A DNA stretch of 64,000 nt from Myxacorys californica WJT36-NPBG1. Its GTDB lineage: Bacteria > Cyanobacteriota > Cyanobacteriia > Leptolyngbyales > Leptolyngbyaceae. The notes beneath the pieces are model-generated. The model ran no database searches, was not told the DNA's origin, and saw nothing but the letters and a program-made list of their open reading frames with translations. Made by a program: the position numbers and the translations under genes. This document shows positions 28,370-37,483 of the stretch, piece by piece (the first letter of the stretch is position 1; each line of letters starts with the position of its first letter). The stretch lies in NCBI GenBank assembly GCA_019359315.1, contig JAHHHO010000018.1, positions 1-64,000 of the forward strand. Reading direction: 5' to 3'.

Positions 28370-29302
28370 ATGAAAAGACTGTTGACTTCTGCATTTCTCT
28401 TTCTGTCACTTTTACCGTTGTCAGCATGTTCCAATAATTCTTCGCCTAATTCATCAGCGAATTCTGCTGCGCAAACTAAGACACAAACTAAAACATTTGT
28501 AACAGGCGCAATTCCAGACCAAGATGCAGAAAAACTCCAACGGCTCTATGGCAAGCTCTCTCAGTATTTAGAAGCAGAACTAAAGACTCCCGTAAGCTAT
28601 AAGCCTGTCACTGACTATACCGCCGCCGTTACTGCATTTAAAGTGGGTGACTTGGATATGGTTTGGTTTGGTGGCTTAACGGGAGTGCAAGCCCGGTTGC
28701 AAGTTCCTGGAGCAGAAGCACTGGCACAGCGAGACATCGATGCTAAGTTTCACAGTGTTTTTATCGCCAATAAAAATAGCGGCATTCAACCAATCAACAA
28801 TCTGAAAGAATTAACCGTACTAAAAGGGCATTCCTTCACGTTTGGCAGCGAGTCTTCAACGTCAGGACGATTGATGCCGCAATATTTCTTACAGCAGGCA
28901 GGCGTAACGCTAGAGGATTTTAAAGGACAATCGGGGTTCTCTCAAAACCATGATGCGACGATCGCGCTTGTGACAGCCGGAACTTACGATGCCGGGGTAT
29001 TGAATGAGCAGGTCTGGCAAAAACGCTTGCAGGAAGGCAAAATCGATCGCAGTAAGATTGACGTGATTTGGCGATCGCCCGAGTATTACGATTACCATTG
29101 GGTGATTAGTCCGAGTGTGAAGCAGCGCTTTGGAGATGATTTTCCTCAGAAAGTACAGACCGCCTTGATGAAGCTCGATCCGAAGGTGGCGGAGCAAAAG
29201 GAGATTTTGGAGCTATTTGGCGCGACGAAATTTGTGCCGACGAAGAATGAGAATTACGCTCGAATCGAGCAGGTTGGGCGGGAGATTGGCAAAATTAAAT
29301 AA
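28370..29302 (+). CDS. phnD: Phosphate/phosphite/phosphonate ABC binding lipoprotein (PhnD-like)
   Basis: About 310 residues from ATG 28370 (MKRLLTSAFLFL); a 14-residue upstream extension is not needed. The signal ends in lipobox LSAC. The PhnD/PtxB family is recognised by TFVTGAIPDQDAEKLQRLYG, VTDYTAAVTAFKVGDLDMVW, FGSESSTSGRLMPQYFL and SGFSQNHDATIALVTAGTYD. It captures the substrate in the periplasm for the PhnC/PhnE machinery encoded next. Phosphonate, phosphite or another oxyanion is possible; there is no C-P lyase gene in the window. Confidence 0.9.
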   Translation: MKRLLTSAFLFLSLLPLSACSNNSSPNSSANSAAQTKTQTKTFVTGAIPDQDAEKLQRLYGKLSQYLEAELKTPVSYKPVTDYTAAVTAFKVGDLDMVWFGGLTGVQARLQVPGAEALAQRDIDAKFHSVFIANKNSGIQPINNLKELTVLKGHSFTFGSESSTSGRLMPQYFLQQAGVTLEDFKGQSGFSQNHDATIALVTAGTYDAGVLNEQVWQKRLQEGKIDRSKIDVIWRSPEYYDYHWVISPSVKQRFGDDFPQKVQTALMKLDPKVAEQKEILELFGATKFVPTKNENYARIEQVGREIGKIK

Positions 29303-29442
29303 GTCACTGTTGCAATCAGCAAGTTAGCAACAGACTTGTAGCGGATGAACCAATCTATTACTCACTACATCCGTGACATCTGCCACCCTACCCATCGCCA
29401 AAAATAACGGCATGAAGGAGCGCTCCTACACCTATAGCCCAT

Positions 29443-30183
29443 ATGTCATCTGATCCCATTATTTCTGTCGATCGCGTCACGCTTCAATTTGGACAGTTTA
29501 CAGCGCTAACTGATATCTCGCTGCATATTGTGGCAGGTGAGCGGGTGGCACTTGTTGGATCGAGTGGAGCAGGAAAGAGTACGCTAATTCGATTGTTGAA
29601 TGGAACGCTAGAGCCAACGCGGGGAGAAGTACAAGCATTTGGACAAAAACTACATCAACTCAAACCGAAGCACCATCGCCAAATTCAACGCCAAATCGGA
29701 ACGATTTATCAGCAGCTACATTTGGTTGATAATCTGCGAGTAATTCATAACGTCAATGCAGGTCATCTGGGGCATTGGTCGTTTCTGAAAGCGCTGATCT
29801 CCCTCATCGTACCGCTCGATGTGGCAACTGCCACCCAAGCCTTGGCTCAAGTCGGAATTCCAGAAAAGCTGTACGATCGCACCGATCGGCTCTCTGGCGG
29901 GCAGCAGCAGCGAGTCGCGATCGCACGAGTCCTCGTTCAAAATCCAATGGTGATCCTCGCTGATGAACCCATTTCGAGTCTCGATCGCGAACTTAGTCGC
30001 GAAGTGATGGAGATTTTATGCAACTGCCAATCATCCCGAACGCTGATTGTGAGTTTGCACGACGTTGACGTTGCGTTGCGCTACTGCGATCGCATGATTG
30101 GGCTGCGTCGGGGTCGTATTTTGTTCGATGCGCCCAGTACGGCTGTATCGAGCGAAATGATTGCTGATTTATATCGTCTCTGA
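29443..30183 (+). CDS. phnC: Phosphonate-type ABC transporter ATPase
   Basis: A 246-residue ABC ATPase with Walker A GSSGAGKST (about residue 38), Q-loop IYQQLHLVDNLRV, signature LSGGQQQRVAIARVL, Walker B VILADEPISSLD and the H-loop histidine in IVSLHDVDVAL. The sequence type matches PhnC. It starts 140 bases after phnD and ends 3 bases before phnE, so the three form an operon. Confidence 0.93.
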   Translation: MSSDPIISVDRVTLQFGQFTALTDISLHIVAGERVALVGSSGAGKSTLIRLLNGTLEPTRGEVQAFGQKLHQLKPKHHRQIQRQIGTIYQQLHLVDNLRVIHNVNAGHLGHWSFLKALISLIVPLDVATATQALAQVGIPEKLYDRTDRLSGGQQQRVAIARVLVQNPMVILADEPISSLDRELSREVMEILCNCQSSRTLIVSLHDVDVALRYCDRMIGLRRGRILFDAPSTAVSSEMIADLYRL

Positions 30184-30186
30184 GCT

Positions 30187-31848
30187 ATGTCTAGACCTGC
30201 ATCCCGCTTCATCAGTCCGTCGCTCCAGTGGGGCATGATTGGACTGATCGCGATCGCGCTATCTCTTTGGCAAGCCGGGCTGTTTCGACAAACTGTTGTG
30301 AACTTTAACGGATTTCCGTTGCTGTGGCGATTTGTTGCCGCCAGCGTTCACCCAGACTTAAGCTACGATTTATTAGCAACAACCCTTCAAGCATCCCTTG
30401 TAACTTTGGCTTATGCGGTCTGCGGAACTTTTCTGAGCGTCACAATTGGCGCGATCGCAGGCGTATTTTGCTCAGAAGTATGGTGGCTAGAGGTACTGCG
30501 AGCAAAGCGATTGAGATACTTTGGCTTTCACAGCGTTCGAGCCATACTTGCGTTTCCCCGTGCCATTCACGAATTGATTTGGGGATTGTTTTTTCTCAAC
30601 ATTTGGGGACTCGATCCCTTAGTTGCTGTAGCTGCGATCGCAATCCCCTTTGGAGCCATTACCGCAAAAGTATTTTCAGAAATTTTAGATGAAACTCCTA
30701 GGCAACCGCTATTAGCCTTAATCAATAGTGGGGTTGCTCCAATTACTGCTTTTTTCTATACGCTATTGCCACAAGCGTTTCTAAATCTTTTGTCCTACTC
30801 ATTCTATCGATTTGAGTGCTCGATTCGTTCTGCTGCTGTACTTGGTATCATCGGCGCTGGCGGATTAGGCTACGAAATTCTTTTAAGTTTACAATCGCTG
30901 CGCTATGAGCAGCTATGGACGTTTTTCTATGCGCTATTAATTTTGAATGGAGGCGTTGATATTGCTAGTGCAACACTCCGCAATCAATTAGGATGCGCCA
31001 GCCGAATTGACTTAAATTCACATCGCCCAACAAAACGCAACATTTCCAATAGCCGGATTTTTAGTTTGTTTCCAATTGCGATCGCAGGAGTAGCGCTCAG
31101 TTTTTGGTACATCCAGCCTGACTTGAGTAAGATTGGCTCGCCGCGATCGCAGCAACTGCTGCATCAAATTGTTCAAACCTCGTTGCCGCCCAATTTCACA
31201 GGAATTGCTGAATTGATTCCACTGTCGGTAGAGACGGTAGCGATGTCAGTTCTGGCGATCGCGATCGCCGCAAGTGGTGGGCTACTGCTCGCCTTTCCCG
31301 CCGCCCAAATTTTTCTCCTCAGCGGCTTGCTAAACCGACGAGGTAATGCAAATCTCTTCCCTCTGGTTCTGCTAGTGATTGCTAGAATTGTATTATTGCT
31401 CTGTCGTGCTATTCCTGCCCCAATTTGGGCGCTTGTCGTCCTGTATGTCTTGTTTCCCGGAATTTTGCCCGGTGCGATCGGGCTGGGGTTGCACAATCTT
31501 GGGATTTTGGGCAGGCTATTTGCAGAAGTGATTGAGAACCTAGAGCAACCACCGCTTAAAGCTCTCAGCGCTGGAGGAACGCCTAATTCTCTGGTGTTTC
31601 TATATGGCGTGTTGCCGGCGACGATGCCTCGGTTTCTTGCCTATACTCTGTATCGGTGGGAAGTCTGTATGCGCGAAACGGTGATTGTGGGTTTAGTGGG
31701 CGCGGGTGGATTAGGACGATTGCTCACCGAACAGCTAAGTAGCTTTGACTACCAATCTTTAATCGTGACCTTGGGCGCGTTTCTGGTATTAACGTTTTTG
31801 GTGGATTGGATCAGTGGAAGGGTGCGGCGATCGCTCAGAGCGTCTTAA
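30187..31848 (+). CDS. phnE: Fused double PhnE-type ABC permease
   Basis: At 553 residues this is about twice a normal PhnE. It contains two homologous permease halves. Each has the cytoplasmic EAA loop and the closing motif: AAVLGIIGAGGLGYEIL near residue 220 and TVIVGLVGAGGLGRLLTEQL near residue 510. Residues about 270-300 form a hydrophilic linker. A fused permease would supply both transmembrane halves of the transporter from one polypeptide. It belongs to the phnD-phnC-phnE operon. The gene's end overlaps the possible start of the next small gene by 43 bases. Confidence 0.9.
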   Translation: MSRPASRFISPSLQWGMIGLIAIALSLWQAGLFRQTVVNFNGFPLLWRFVAASVHPDLSYDLLATTLQASLVTLAYAVCGTFLSVTIGAIAGVFCSEVWWLEVLRAKRLRYFGFHSVRAILAFPRAIHELIWGLFFLNIWGLDPLVAVAAIAIPFGAITAKVFSEILDETPRQPLLALINSGVAPITAFFYTLLPQAFLNLLSYSFYRFECSIRSAAVLGIIGAGGLGYEILLSLQSLRYEQLWTFFYALLILNGGVDIASATLRNQLGCASRIDLNSHRPTKRNISNSRIFSLFPIAIAGVALSFWYIQPDLSKIGSPRSQQLLHQIVQTSLPPNFTGIAELIPLSVETVAMSVLAIAIAASGGLLLAFPAAQIFLLSGLLNRRGNANLFPLVLLVIARIVLLLCRAIPAPIWALVVLYVLFPGILPGAIGLGLHNLGILGRLFAEVIENLEQPPLKALSAGGTPNSLVFLYGVLPATMPRFLAYTLYRWEVCMRETVIVGLVGAGGLGRLLTEQLSSFDYQSLIVTLGAFLVLTFLVDWISGRVRRSLRAS

Positions 31849-32162
31849 CGGATCAAACGGGACAAATAATTCAGGTCGAGTGTTTCAGGCAGATGAACGA
31901 GGTTTACCACGGTTGGCTCATTGAACTTGTGGCGGAATCCAATGGATTCTCGTTTCAGTGCTGGCTACCCGGAAATCGTTTGGCAGTGAGCGATCGTCAG
32001 GTCTACCCAACGCTAGATGCTGCCCGGAGCGCTGCCCAAACCAGAGCCGATACTGAATCTGCCAAATGGTCACTCAACCACTGGTACGCTACCTATATCG
32101 AAAGAAAATTTGGCGATGAACCGCTCTCTTTAGAGCATTTAATTCTGGCAACGCTAGGGTAA
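31806..32162 (+). CDS. Small conserved-looking hypothetical protein after phnE
   Basis: The frame is open from a TTG at 31806, inside phnE, to 32162 (118 residues). An ATG at 31893 would give 89 residues and starts MNEVYHGWLIELVAESNGFS. The segment VECFRQ just before it also looks coding, so the upstream start remains possible. It is soluble, with a beta-type N-terminal half and a helical tail (TLDAARSAAQTRADTESAKW). The function is unknown; the position suggests co-expression with the phn importer. Confidence 0.65.
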   Translation: MDQWKGAAIAQSVLTDQTGQIIQVECFRQMNEVYHGWLIELVAESNGFSFQCWLPGNRLAVSDRQVYPTLDAARSAAQTRADTESAKWSLNHWYATYIERKFGDEPLSLEHLILATLG

Positions 32163-32216
32163 TTACCATCCTGTAGGAACACGACTACCACACTATAGTT
32201 GATAGTCGCGCCAGTC

Positions 32217-32256
32217 AAAAAAGCCCCCTCGCTGACGGACGAAAGGGCTTCAAAAA
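32217..32256 (-). terminator. Terminator of rpsD
   Basis: On the minus strand agccc pairs with gggct around a 20-nt loop and is followed by six T; an A-run at the other end makes it usable in both directions. Confidence 0.6.
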
Positions 32257-32292
32257 ATATTCGAGTGCCGCGGTCATATCGAACAGGTGAAT

Positions 32293-32901
32293 CTACGCCT
32301 GACGCGAGTAGTACTCCACCACCAGCAGTTCGTTGATCTGGAGGGCTACCCACTCTCGATCAATGACATTGTTAACCTTTCCGGTTAGCTTGTTCTTATC
32401 AAACTCTAAGTGGCTCGGCAAGTTCGCCAAACCGGGATACTGCAGATTTGCTTCCACTAGTTTTCTGGAGCGATCGCGATCGCGCACCCCAATCACATCT
32501 CCTGCACGACATTGATAGCTGGCAATGTCCACTACGCGACCGTTCACCGTCACGTGTCCGTGATTCACTAACTGCCGGGCTCCCGGAATCGTCGCCGCCA
32601 TACCCATCCGAAAAACAGTGTTGTCTAACCGCATCTCTAGCAGTTGCAACAAGACCTGCCCAGTAGAACCAGCTGCCCGACGCGCTTTCCGCACATAGCG
32701 AAGCAATTGGCGCTCAGTCACCCCATAATTAAACCGAAGCTTCTGCTTCTCATCCAAACGAACTGCATATTCAGACCGTTTTTTGCGGTTTTGCCCGTGT
32801 TGTCCGGGGGGATATGCCCGTCTGGGGGTTTTGCGAGTGAGACCAGGCAGATCTCCCAAACGACGCGCAATTCGTAAACGCGGACCTCGATATCGCGACA
32901 T
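32293..32901 (-). CDS. rpsD: 30S ribosomal protein S4
   Basis: A 202-residue primary 16S rRNA-binding protein that nucleates small-subunit assembly. The N terminus is [20 protein letters not shown]. The S4 RNA-binding domain follows from about residue 92 ([37 protein letters not shown]). Length and sequence are typical of cyanobacterial and plastid S4. It stands alone, as in other cyanobacteria. Confidence 0.98.
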   Translation of the reverse strand: MSRYRGPRLRIARRLGDLPGLTRKTPRRAYPPGQHGQNRKKRSEYAVRLDEKQKLRFNYGVTERQLLRYVRKARRAAGSTGQVLLQLLEMRLDNTVFRMGMAATIPGARQLVNHGHVTVNGRVVDIASYQCRAGDVIGVRDRDRSRKLVEANLQYPGLANLPSHLEFDKNKLTGKVNNVIDREWVALQINELLVVEYYSRQA

Positions 32902-33096
32902 GAACTTTCCTCGTGTACTCGAAAGAAGATTTTGACAACTTTACTAGTATAAGGCTTTGCGTTGATATCAGGGAAGTCTATTTTTTGTTTTTTGGATTCT
33001 GGTAACTTTAAGTTCTGAAACACAAACGAGAGTCTGCTTCACTCTGTAGTTTATTTAAACGCAGGGTTCAAGCAAATACAGTGCTAACACACCACT

Positions 33097-34272
33097 ATGA
33101 AAAAACAGACGTCAAGATTGATTACGGGTTTTGTCTCAACGCTGGTCGCGATCAGTGTTGCTGTCTATGGATTTTCTTCAGAGTCCCGCGACGCGCCTCG
33201 CACCCGTGCTGGACTAGCTCAAATTGGGGAATCGGTCAAAGTTGTGGTCAATTCTAGCTTTGTTAGCCCCCTTGTAGAATTATTTGGAGATGTCGCGATC
33301 GGGCAAAAGAGCTTTGTCGCGAGTAATACGATTCTGCGGGCTGACCCCGGAACGCGAGTTTGTATTGGCAATGAAACGAATCTACAAGACAACATTTTGT
33401 TCTTGGCATTGCGATCTTTACCATCACCATCATCTTCCTGCGGCAGCCGCTCTAACAGCACCCAAGAGCGAGCTAGCATTGCCCATCAAGCGGTGATTGT
33501 CAATTCTCGGATCGGGAAATTTACATTTGTTGGGTTTCGATCGCGCATTACCAACAGCATTCTCGAAGATGGGGCCTTTGTGCTGCATGGGGCCACCATA
33601 ACGGGTGTGCGGATTCCCAAAAATCGCTTAGTGGCAATTGGACAAACGATCACAACACAAGCTCAAGCCGATGCTCTGCCGCTTAAGACTGCGGATAACA
33701 GTACCTTCCAGGAAGAAGTTTTAGAGGTGAATGAAGAGTTCGCAGAGCACTACTCTGAGCTGTATCAGACAGAAGGCTTTGATGCGGTGACGGGCATCAG
33801 TGCCGCACCCCGCACCTCGTGGAATCCTAAACCCGTCAAGCCAACGCTAGGATCAGGGGTTCGAGTCGAAGAATTTGCTCGACTAGTGGGGGATGTGCGT
33901 TTGGGCGCAAATAGCGTCGTCGGACGCCGCACCTCAATTCGGGCAGATGAAGGGGCACCAATTGTGATAGGTGAGAGTGCAGCTATTGAAGATCGAGTTA
34001 CATTTCATGCGCTGAAGGGAACTAGCATTAAAATCGGTCGCAATTTGGATACAGATGACAATATTGTGTTTCACGGTCCGCTCACGGTCGGCGATAACCT
34101 GACGATTGGCGATGATGCCATTCTTTTTCGATCAACGGTTGGCAATCGAGTCACGATTGGCACAGGCGCGATCGTGGTCGGCGTGACGCTCCGTGATGAT
34201 GTTCAAGTTCCAGATAGGGCATTGATTACGACACAAGCTCAGGCAGACGCCTTGTCTGTACGACGAGGATAA
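33097..34272 (+). CDS. Exported tandem CcmM-like gamma-carbonic-anhydrase-fold protein
   Basis: The 391-residue protein starts with a signal or membrane anchor (residues 5-25) and contains two left-handed beta-helix domains, about residues 45-205 and 255-388. Both resemble the gamma-carbonic-anhydrase domain of carboxysomal Ccm[21 protein letters not shown] and [20 protein letters not shown], and both end with [10 protein letters not shown]. In domain 1 the position of the first zinc histidine reads LFLAL; in domain 2 it reads TFHAL and a second histidine is in VFHGPL. No RbcS-like repeats are present. Carbonic anhydrase activity is uncertain; location would be periplasmic or lumenal. Confidence 0.8.
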   Translation: MKKQTSRLITGFVSTLVAISVAVYGFSSESRDAPRTRAGLAQIGESVKVVVNSSFVSPLVELFGDVAIGQKSFVASNTILRADPGTRVCIGNETNLQDNILFLALRSLPSPSSSCGSRSNSTQERASIAHQAVIVNSRIGKFTFVGFRSRITNSILEDGAFVLHGATITGVRIPKNRLVAIGQTITTQAQADALPLKTADNSTFQEEVLEVNEEFAEHYSELYQTEGFDAVTGISAAPRTSWNPKPVKPTLGSGVRVEEFARLVGDVRLGANSVVGRRTSIRADEGAPIVIGESAAIEDRVTFHALKGTSIKIGRNLDTDDNIVFHGPLTVGDNLTIGDDAILFRSTVGNRVTIGTGAIVVGVTLRDDVQVPDRALITTQAQADALSVRRG

Positions 34273-34303
34273 CGCGAGACTAGACGAGCGTTACAATAAA
34301 CCC

Positions 34304-34525
34304 ATGAAGCTACTTTTGATTGGGCTAGTTCGCGGCTATCGCATGGTCATTTCGCCATTGCTCTTACCGAAATGCCGCTTTCAACCTACCTGTTCTCAAT
34401 ATGCCATTGACGCGATCGCCACTCATGGCGCGCTTAAGGGCAGTTGGTTGGCGACGAGACGCATTTGCCGCTGTCATCCGTTCTCGTCGTCGGTTGGTTA
34501 TGATCCGGTTCCGCCTAAAGACTAG
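34304..34525 (+). CDS. yidD: Membrane protein insertion efficiency factor YidD
   Basis: A 73-residue YidD protein, an amphipathic membrane-associated factor assisting YidC-dependent insertion. The signature is [19 protein letters not shown], followed by [15 protein letters not shown] and the end GYDPVPPKD. It lies 31 bases after the tandem hexapeptide gene. Confidence 0.95.
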   Translation: MKLLLIGLVRGYRMVISPLLLPKCRFQPTCSQYAIDAIATHGALKGSWLATRRICRCHPFSSSVGYDPVPPKD

Positions 34526-34600
34526 AGCGCTACAGGGGTTCCGTAAGGGGCAGTAGGGGAACTGTAGAAATCAGTAGAAATCGTCACCGTTCCTCGTGTT

Positions 34601-35476
34601 ATGCAGAAAGCTCCTTTGATTGTTGCGCTTGCCGCGATTTGCGCAGGCGGAATTGGGATTGGAATTGCCGCCACATCAAACCGTTCCGCCCCGCCCCTTG
34701 TCGTTTCTCCCTCGTCTCAACAGTCTCCTTCGACAACCCCATCACCCGATGCGCCCATTGTGGCATCTCCCGTGACATCTCCTGCTCCGACACCCGTCCC
34801 GTCGCCGCTGGATGATTTCCCGCATCAGCGACTCGTGTATCGAGACGAGGTGAAGAACACTTCCTTTGCTCAGTTTCGCGATCGCGCTCGTCAAGCCATC
34901 AAGCGCCGCGACCTGGAATTTCTCAAAAGTGTGGTGCCAAAAGGAGAGATTTCCCTCGGATTTGGTGGACCCATACCCCTGGAAGAATATTTGAAATCAG
35001 AGGGTTCTACCACACCGCTCTGGAGCATTCTTGAAAAAGCAATCTCAGGTCCGTGTTCGCTCACAAACGTAAATTCTGAACAAGATGCAGATGGCTTTGT
35101 TTGCTCGAATGCGGCGGGTGAACTTGAGAAACAGTATCCACCGCCAAAAGGCACTCAAGGGATTGGACACCTCCTCGATAAAGTGATTATCGAGGGTGAG
35201 AATGTAAATGTCAGAGCGCAACCGAGTGCCAATAGCACGATCGTGGCAAGGCTCTCGAATGAGGTCGTCAAGCTCGATCGAAAAACGTTTGAACAACGGT
35301 ACAGCGACCCTAAGGAAGGATACGACCCGATTAAGAGCTGGATGCCAATTCTTCTACCCAACGGAAAGCCGGGGTTTGTGTCGAGTCAGTATGCCCGTCA
35401 GCCGTTAGAGTATCGAGTTATCTTTGCCAAACTGAATGGACAATGGCAACTCACTGAGATTCCCGGAGGAGATTGA
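34601..35476 (+). CDS. Secreted SH3-domain protein
   Basis: The 291-residue protein has an N-terminal hydrophobic segment (APLIVALAAICAGGIGIGIA), then a Pro/Ser/Thr-rich linker to about residue 70. A helical region (FAQFRDRARQAIKRRDLEFL) follows. A C-terminal bacterial SH3 domain starts near residue 200 (GENVNVRAQPSANSTIVARL) and ends FVSSQYARQPLEYR. Such domains usually bind peptidoglycan or peptides outside the membrane. Its neighbour is a peptidoglycan-type dipeptidase, which fits a cell-wall role. Confidence 0.8.
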   Translation: MQKAPLIVALAAICAGGIGIGIAATSNRSAPPLVVSPSSQQSPSTTPSPDAPIVASPVTSPAPTPVPSPLDDFPHQRLVYRDEVKNTSFAQFRDRARQAIKRRDLEFLKSVVPKGEISLGFGGPIPLEEYLKSEGSTTPLWSILEKAISGPCSLTNVNSEQDADGFVCSNAAGELEKQYPPPKGTQGIGHLLDKVIIEGENVNVRAQPSANSTIVARLSNEVVKLDRKTFEQRYSDPKEGYDPIKSWMPILLPNGKPGFVSSQYARQPLEYRVIFAKLNGQWQLTEIPGGD

Positions 35477-35485
35477 GTCGCAGGA

Positions 35486-36223
35486 ATGATAAGGTTTCTG
35501 CTATGTTTATCTTCTACTGGCATGAAGCCTTATCAATCAGTCGCGATCGCCGAGTGTCACGAACCTCTCGTTCAAATTCCTGACGAGTTTGCCTTCGTTA
35601 CCCCCCATCCCTACGCTAAGCTAGGCGCACCCTACGGGAAAAAATCACCGTTTTACGTCCGGCAAGGCGTTTGCGCTCGCTTGCTGACTGCCCATAAAAT
35701 ATTGCAACAGTCTCATCCCGGTTGGAAAATTCAGATTTTTGATGCCTACCGTCCAGTTGCTGTGCAGCAATTTATGGTGGACTACACGTTTGTTGAGGCG
35801 GCGCGATCGCAAGGATTAAACCCAAAAGCTTTAACAGAAGCGCAGCGAGAAGAAATTCTGCAACAGGTCTATCAATTTTGGGCCATGCCGAATGGTGATC
35901 CGAGGATGCCTCCGCCCCACAGTACAGGAGCCGCCATTGACATCACCTTAATAAATGCTGAGGGGAACGAGATTGATATGGGTTCGCCGATCGATGAACT
36001 ATCACCGCGATCGTTCCCCAACCATTTTGCAGACAGCACTAATTCACTAGAGAAAACCTATCATCAGCATCGCCAGCTTCTTTGCGATGTCATGGTTAAA
36101 TCAGGCTTTAAGCGGCATTGGAATGAATGGTGGCACTTCTCTTACGGCGATCAGATTTGGGCATGGCTGACCGTACAGGAAGGTGGAAGGGCTAGTGCCA
36201 AATATGGCAAGGCGGGGAGGTAG
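35486..36223 (+). CDS. M15 D-alanyl-D-alanine dipeptidase (VanX/DdpX type)
   Basis: A 245-residue zinc peptidase of the M15 family that splits D-Ala-D-Ala or related peptides. The zinc ligands and catalytic residues are visible: the arginine in IFDAYRPVAVQQ, His and Asp in PPHSTGAAIDIT, and Glu-x-x-His in EWWHFSYGDQ. The ATG at 35486 has an unusual hydrophobic leader; ATG 35522 (MKPYQSVAIAE) gives the more familiar start with 233 residues. It lies 9 bases after the SH3 gene and is probably co-transcribed with it. Nothing suggests glycopeptide resistance. Confidence 0.88.
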   Translation: MIRFLLCLSSTGMKPYQSVAIAECHEPLVQIPDEFAFVTPHPYAKLGAPYGKKSPFYVRQGVCARLLTAHKILQQSHPGWKIQIFDAYRPVAVQQFMVDYTFVEAARSQGLNPKALTEAQREEILQQVYQFWAMPNGDPRMPPPHSTGAAIDITLINAEGNEIDMGSPIDELSPRSFPNHFADSTNSLEKTYHQHRQLLCDVMVKSGFKRHWNEWWHFSYGDQIWAWLTVQEGGRASAKYGKAGR

Positions 36224-36251
36224 GGATAAAGACCTCCCTCATCCTTCATCT

Positions 36252-36692
36252 CTACTCTTCGATCTTCACAGACAAAATCCGATCGTCTTGCCGAATCGCA
36301 TTCACGACATCCATGTCGTTGGTCTGACCAAACACAGTATGCATTCCATCTAAATGGGGCTGAGGCGAATGGCAAATAAAGAATTGGCTACCGCCCGTAT
36401 CGCGTCCCGCGTGAGCCATGGATAGCGAACCCGCCTTGTGCTTGTTCGGGTTAATCTCACACTTAATTTGGTATCCCGGGCCGCCCGTTCCCGGTCTTCC
36501 TTTTGCGCCTTCTCGCGTGTTTGGGCAACCGCCTTGAACCATAAAGTTAGGAATGACTCGATGAAATGCTAATCCATCGTAGTAACCCTTAGTCGATAAA
36601 TCCACAAAATTCTTCACCGTGTTGGGCGCGTCTTGATCAAACAAATCCAGATGGATCGTACCCTTGTCGGTCTCCATGATTGCGCGAGTCAT
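36252..36692 (-). CDS. Cyclophilin-type peptidyl-prolyl isomerase
   Basis: A 146-residue cytosolic cyclophilin that speeds proline isomerisation. Motifs include [19 protein letters not shown] (catalytic Arg), [16 protein letters not shown] and [16 protein letters not shown]. There is no signal peptide. The protein is compact and typical. It is convergent with the dipeptidase gene. Confidence 0.94.
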   Translation of the reverse strand: MTRAIMETDKGTIHLDLFDQDAPNTVKNFVDLSTKGYYDGLAFHRVIPNFMVQGGCPNTREGAKGRPGTGGPGYQIKCEINPNKHKAGSLSMAHAGRDTGGSQFFICHSPQPHLDGMHTVFGQTNDMDVVNAIRQDDRILSVKIEE

Positions 36693-36749
36693 AGGTGTTC
36701 CCTTATTTCAACCCCACTATCCTAGCAGGCAGTGTAGAACTAGCGGATT

Positions 36750-37211
36750 CTAGGGATATTCGGGGTTGAGTTTGTAAATTGCCCAAGTTGTATACGTGCC
36801 GATCGGACCCCACAGCAAAAAGGGAACGAGCAACAGCGCAGCCCATCCAGAAATTGGATAGACTCGCGCGGTCAACAGTAACCCAATGACAAAGCCTAAC
36901 CCGCCAATAAATGTTCCCAGTTTGAGGCTATGAGACCAAAGTAATGTGGGGGAATAGGCCACGATCGCAACTTCTAGCACGAGGTAAAAAATCATCAACT
37001 GCCAGTCTTGCGTTTCTTCCCATACAATATAGGCAGACCAAGCGCCACAAATAAAAATAATCATCCAAATCACTGGAATCAGTTTCTCAAAGGTGAGCCA
37101 ACGCGGACGCCGCAACCGATTAAACCACTTCACGTCCTGCGGTCTGACAATATTACTTCCCAGTGCGACTAAGAACGTGACTGCGCCAATCACCAGCCAG
37201 GATTTGATCAT
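36750..37211 (-). CDS. tspO: TspO/MBR-family membrane protein
   Basis: From ATG 37211 the product has 153 residues and five transmembrane helices; 20 upstream residues are open but unlikely. The family pattern is RPRWLTFEKLIPVIWMIIF in the first half, and LLVPFLLWGPIGTYTTWAIY near the end. TspO proteins bind tetrapyrroles and act in stress or pigment regulation in phototrophs. Several positions of the usual WxPPxW motif are changed here, so the call is by overall pattern. Confidence 0.78.
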   Translation of the reverse strand: MIKSWLVIGAVTFLVALGSNIVRPQDVKWFNRLRRPRWLTFEKLIPVIWMIIFICGAWSAYIVWEETQDWQLMIFYLVLEVAIVAYSPTLLWSHSLKLGTFIGGLGFVIGLLLTARVYPISGWAALLLVPFLLWGPIGTYTTWAIYKLNPEYP

Positions 37212-37431
37212 TACTTTTAAGCCTTTAGAAGAAATATGAAAACTGTATAGGTTGGAACCATATTTCAGCATTGTGCCAGGGTGGCGCGATCGCAGGAATC
37301 AACCCTGAGAACGAAAATCAGATGCATTACCCAAATTGTGGAACTGGAGAATAGGAACCCCTCTCTCAAGCAGAGGATTCATTGCCTCTAAAAGACCCTA
37401 ACTTCTTAACCCAACGAGAAACTGGCTCAAT

Positions 37432-37465
37432 AAAAAAACTGGGTAGCCGAAAAGCTACCCAGTTT
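37432..37465 (-). terminator. Terminator of the aldolase gene
   Basis: aaactgggtagc (37436-37447) pairs perfectly with gctacccagttt (37454-37465), and the minus-strand transcript continues into a run of T. Confidence 0.92.
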
Positions 37466-37483
37466 CTCAATTAGACCTAGCGA

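Noticed and set aside
35486-36223. Glycopeptide-resistance vanX
   Set aside because: No vanH, vanA or regulators nearby; M15 dipeptidases of this type are common in cyanobacteria.
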